DNA from: Acidithiobacillus sp.
GTDB taxonomy: Bacteria; Pseudomonadota; Gammaproteobacteria; Acidithiobacillales; Acidithiobacillaceae
DNA: 43,905 bases
Direction of reading: 5' to 3'
Assembly (NCBI GenBank): GCA_028697715.1
Contig: JAQVDS010000021.1
Span: 1-43,905 of the forward strand
A program made the translations under genes and the position numbers. The notes under the pieces were generated by a model. The model was not told the origin of the DNA and did not search any database. It saw only the letters and a list, made by a program, of their open reading frames with translations. This document shows, one piece after another, positions 42,321 through 43,905 of the stretch; the stretch's first letter is position 1; each line of letters opens with the position of its first letter.

Positions 42321-43504
42321 CGATTCACCGCCCGCAAAACAGGGATACCCAAAAACTCTCCCCAAGCCTCGACAGACGCTTTCTGGATTGTCGGTATATC
42401 CGTCCCGACAGCCCACCAGTCATTCGCCGGAGCAAGAAGGACTTGGGGCACGTGAGGGTATAGACCGAGCAGGTCGGAGATAGCGGGCCACATCAGCAAC
42501 TGCTCATAGCAGATCAGATAGAGAACGCGCTTGTGGTCCACGGTGGCCGTCTCTGGGTTCCCGAAAACACGCATGCGGAACGATTGCCAAGGTTGCCAGG
42601 GATGCCACATCGAAAAGGGGACAGGGATGCGGTCGGGCAGGATTTGCTCGTGGCCGTGGGAGATTTTGACCAGCGCATCCAGCAATCCTCGATGATAGGG
42701 GGCCGCCGCACCGACTAGGACTGCTTGATTGGGATGCGTGGCCGTCCAGTGGAAAACGGGTTGCCATGCAGCCCTCGTTCCCGGATACCAGTAGCCCGCC
42801 GTGGTCTCTGGCAGCAGGATAACCTTGGCGCCTTTCTTGAGATCGGCCATCACCAGCGGGACCAGTTTTTCACTCGCAGGGATCGAGCCAGCAGCGGATA
42901 TGCCGTTTGGAAAGGTCGTCTGTATGGCCGTCCAGTCTTTCGGAAGCAGGGCAGGGGAACGGGCAAAGATCAGTAGAAGGATTGGCAACGAAGCAAGAAC
43001 CGCTATCCCGTCCACGGGCTTGTCTTTGGGAAATCTTACAGCCACCAAAACTAGGCCAAGACCTACCAGTCCCGCAGGCAGCGCCCCAATCCACGGACTT
43101 GTCCAGCCAATGATTCCCAACGGCGGGAGGATGGTGGAGACGGCGGACGTGATGATGGTAGCCGAAAGATTACCTAGCCACGGTTTTCCGAAAGAAAGCC
43201 AACGAGAGAGCCAGCGGTAGGCAAGGTAGGGCAGGGCAAACGCGAGGGAAGAAAGGCTCCAAAAGGCTATCCCCAGAAACAGGCCAGCATGAGGGAAAAA
43301 CTCGACTGTGCCACGGATCAGCCCGTAAGTAGTCGAGAGGTGGTAGCCGAACATCAGCAGGAAAGGGGCCAGCCAGTTTCGTTTCACAAAGAAAGGCAGG
43401 GCGATGAGAGCATCCGGAGCTATCCAGATATGGTGCGGCCATGCCAGGGCGCCGATCACAGAGCCTGACAGGAATGGGGCAAGAACCTGGAGAATCCTCT
43501 TCAT
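42317..43504 (-). CDS. TraB-like conjugal protein related to apolipoprotein N-acyltransferase
   Basis: 395 residues from the ATG at 43504. The first half has about six membrane helices (for example ALPAGLVGLGLVLVAVRF); the second is a carbon-nitrogen-hydrolase-like domain with the Glu motif VILLPETTAGYW and the Cys motif LYLICYEQLL, as in Lnt and the TraB of RP4-type plasmids. The Lys motif of Lnt is not evident: RIPVPFSMW replaces it, as in TraB. First gene of the minus-strand tra/par operon; the repeat array lies just upstream. Role in conjugation by similarity. Confidence 0.8.
   Translation of the reverse strand: MKRILQVLAPFLSGSVIGALAWPHHIWIAPDALIALPFFVKRNWLAPFLLMFGYHLSTTYGLIRGTVEFFPHAGLFLGIAFWSLSSLAFALPYLAYRWLSRWLSFGKPWLGNLSATIITSAVSTILPPLGIIGWTSPWIGALPAGLVGLGLVLVAVRFPKDKPVDGIAVLASLPILLLIFARSPALLPKDWTAIQTTFPNGISAAGSIPASEKLVPLVMADLKKGAKVILLPETTAGYWYPGTRAAWQPVFHWTATHPNQAVLVGAAAPYHRGLLDALVKISHGHEQILPDRIPVPFSMWHPWQPWQSFRMRVFGNPETATVDHKRVLYLICYEQLLMWPAISDLLGLYPHVPQVLLAPANDWWAVGTDIPTIQKASVEAWGEFLGIPVLRAVNR
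42455..42485. repeat. 31-bp direct repeat, copy 1 (inside the TraB-like gene)
   Basis: The segment beginning AGGGTATAGACCGAG is repeated in the upstream region at 43509-43539 with 29 of 31 bases identical. Here it codes for part of the C-terminal TraB domain (ISDLLGLYP, read on minus); the other copy is in another reading frame, so the similarity is not due to conserved protein. Confidence 0.65.
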
Positions 43505-43508
43505 GGTC

Positions 43509-43539
43509 AGGGTATAGACCGAGAGGGTCGGAGATAGCG
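43509..43539. repeat. 31-bp direct repeat, copy 2 (upstream of the TraB-like gene)
   Basis: Second copy of the 31-bp repeat, 4 bp upstream of the TraB start codon, and so in the leader of the tra/par operon. Same orientation as copy 1, 1,054 bp apart. Confidence 0.65.
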
Positions 43540-43563
43540 CATTTGGGATAGCTGTACTGGAAG

Positions 43564-43717
43564 GTGACTGCCCGGCAGTCACCCCAAGACCGACGCAGGG
43601 GCCAAAGCCTCAGCGACGGGACCCAAGTGACTGCCCGGCAGTCACCCCAAGACCGACGCAGGGGCCAAAGCCTCAGCGACGGGACCCAAGTGACTGCCCG
43701 GCAGTCACCCCAAGACT
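43564..43717. repeat. 63-bp tandem repeats carrying a perfect 19-bp palindrome
   Basis: Two complete 63-bp units (43564-43626 and 43627-43689) and a 27-bp start of a third (43690 onward). Each begins with GTGACTGCCCGGCAGTCAC, a perfect palindrome with 9-bp arms, followed by CCCAAGACC. The unit length is 21 codons, so frames stay open across it, but no plausible protein is formed. Located 60 bp upstream of the tra/par operon; possible parS, operator or structured element. Confidence 0.85.
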
Positions 43718-43880
43718 TGGAGCCAGGGCGTAGGCTCCAGGCTGGCTCCAGCAGAAAAACGCTACAACCACGAATACCATTTCCCCTTTATCTTGCGTTC
43801 CATTCTTAGCGGTGAAACAACCTCGAAGGACCGCTTTGTAGGTACGGTGCTTCCCGGAACGGCTTAGATGAGTACGGGTA

Positions 43881-43899
43881 GTGCGTTCCGGGAACGCAC
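43881..43899. repeat. Related palindrome with different but compensated arms
   Basis: GTGCGTTCCGGGAACGCAC is a perfect palindrome with 9-bp arms, followed by CCCCAAG exactly like the units at 43564. Outer bases (GTG...CAC) are shared, inner arms differ on both sides in a matching way. A less perfect relative (TTCCCGGAA) lies near 43854. Confidence 0.75.
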
Positions 43900-43905
43900 C
43901 CCAAG

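Larger units (their letters stand above)
37218..43905. mobile_element. End of an integrative (probably conjugative) element
   Basis: The region starts at the tRNA-Asn attachment fragment and continues past the right edge. It carries a tyrosine integrase and an operon with TraB-, TraF-, ParA- and ParB-like genes, typical of ICEs. No relaxase, coupling protein or VirB4 gene is visible in this part, so mobility is inferred. The second attachment site and intact tRNA-Asn are expected beyond the window. Confidence 0.75.

Noticed and set aside
43564..43717. CRISPR array
   Set aside because: The whole 63-bp unit is repeated with no variable spacers, only about 2.4 copies exist, and no cas gene is near.
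43564..43809. Open frame encoding a 21-residue repeat protein
   Set aside because: The 63-bp repeat is a multiple of three, so frames stay open by arithmetic. No ribosome site, and the DNA palindromes explain the pattern better.
43881..43899. Intrinsic terminator
   Set aside because: The palindrome is strong but is followed by CCCCAAG rather than a T-run on either strand.

Overview
The window looks like part of an Acidithiobacillus-type chromosome: an acidophilic, sulfur- or iron-oxidising proteobacterium. This is inferred from protein style, moderately high GC, and the mix of c-di-GMP signalling, RND efflux, a DoxX-like protein and an integrative element. No 16S rRNA or other decisive marker is present, so the assignment is an inference. 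Bases 1 to about 37,200 are chromosomal; from about 37,218 to the right edge the window is the end of an integrated mobile element.

Layout, left to right. (1) 1-4,221: a GGDEF-EAL c-di-GMP protein, whose upstream GAF-like part seems frame-shifted, and a soluble protein with two Cache-like modules fused to a CheW domain. (2) 4,222-7,073: a little-explained gap, a di-haem cytochrome c peroxidase, a SMUG2-type DNA glycosylase and a truncated haemoglobin. (3) 7,044-10,300 (minus): tRNA-Leu(TAG), a Bfd-like ferredoxin, a YheT-type hydrolase, a ModE-like regulator and threonine ammonia-lyase; the four protein genes are tightly coupled by overlaps. (4) 10,316-16,982: a conserved hypothetical gene, an Old Yellow Enzyme with a TetR-type operator, a DoxX-like membrane protein, two membrane glycosylation enzymes (GT39 and GT2), a DUF2892 protein and a Crp/Fnr regulator. 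(5) 16,996-24,428 (minus): a five-gene overlapping operon of response regulator, histidine kinase, TolC-type channel, adaptor and RND pump. (6) 24,654-32,662 (plus): four 11-bp direct repeats resembling tandem PHO boxes, a TonB-dependent receptor, and a second complete tripartite RND system.

(7) 32,663-36,096: possibly the most novel chromosomal part. A metallo-beta-lactamase-fold protein of the oxygen-binding di-iron (ODP) type overlaps a Roadblock/LC7 gene and is followed by two proteins that look like V4R (small-molecule-binding) domains, one of them probably duplicated. Together they look like an uncharacterised sensory module for oxygen, redox state or a small hydrophobic ligand. (8) A TPMT-type methyltransferase (36,491-37,144) closes the chromosomal part.

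(9) 37,218-43,905: a 3' fragment of tRNA-Asn with its terminator marks an attachment site. It is followed by short repeats (candidate integrase arm sites), a tyrosine integrase, and a minus-strand operon of TraB-like, two small hypothetical, TraF-like, RHH-like, ParA and ParB genes. Upstream of that operon lies an unusual array: a 63-bp tandem repeat carrying a perfect 19-bp palindrome, and a second palindrome with different but still matching arms and the same flank. The array is a candidate parS/operator region or a structured element, and probably continues past the window edge.
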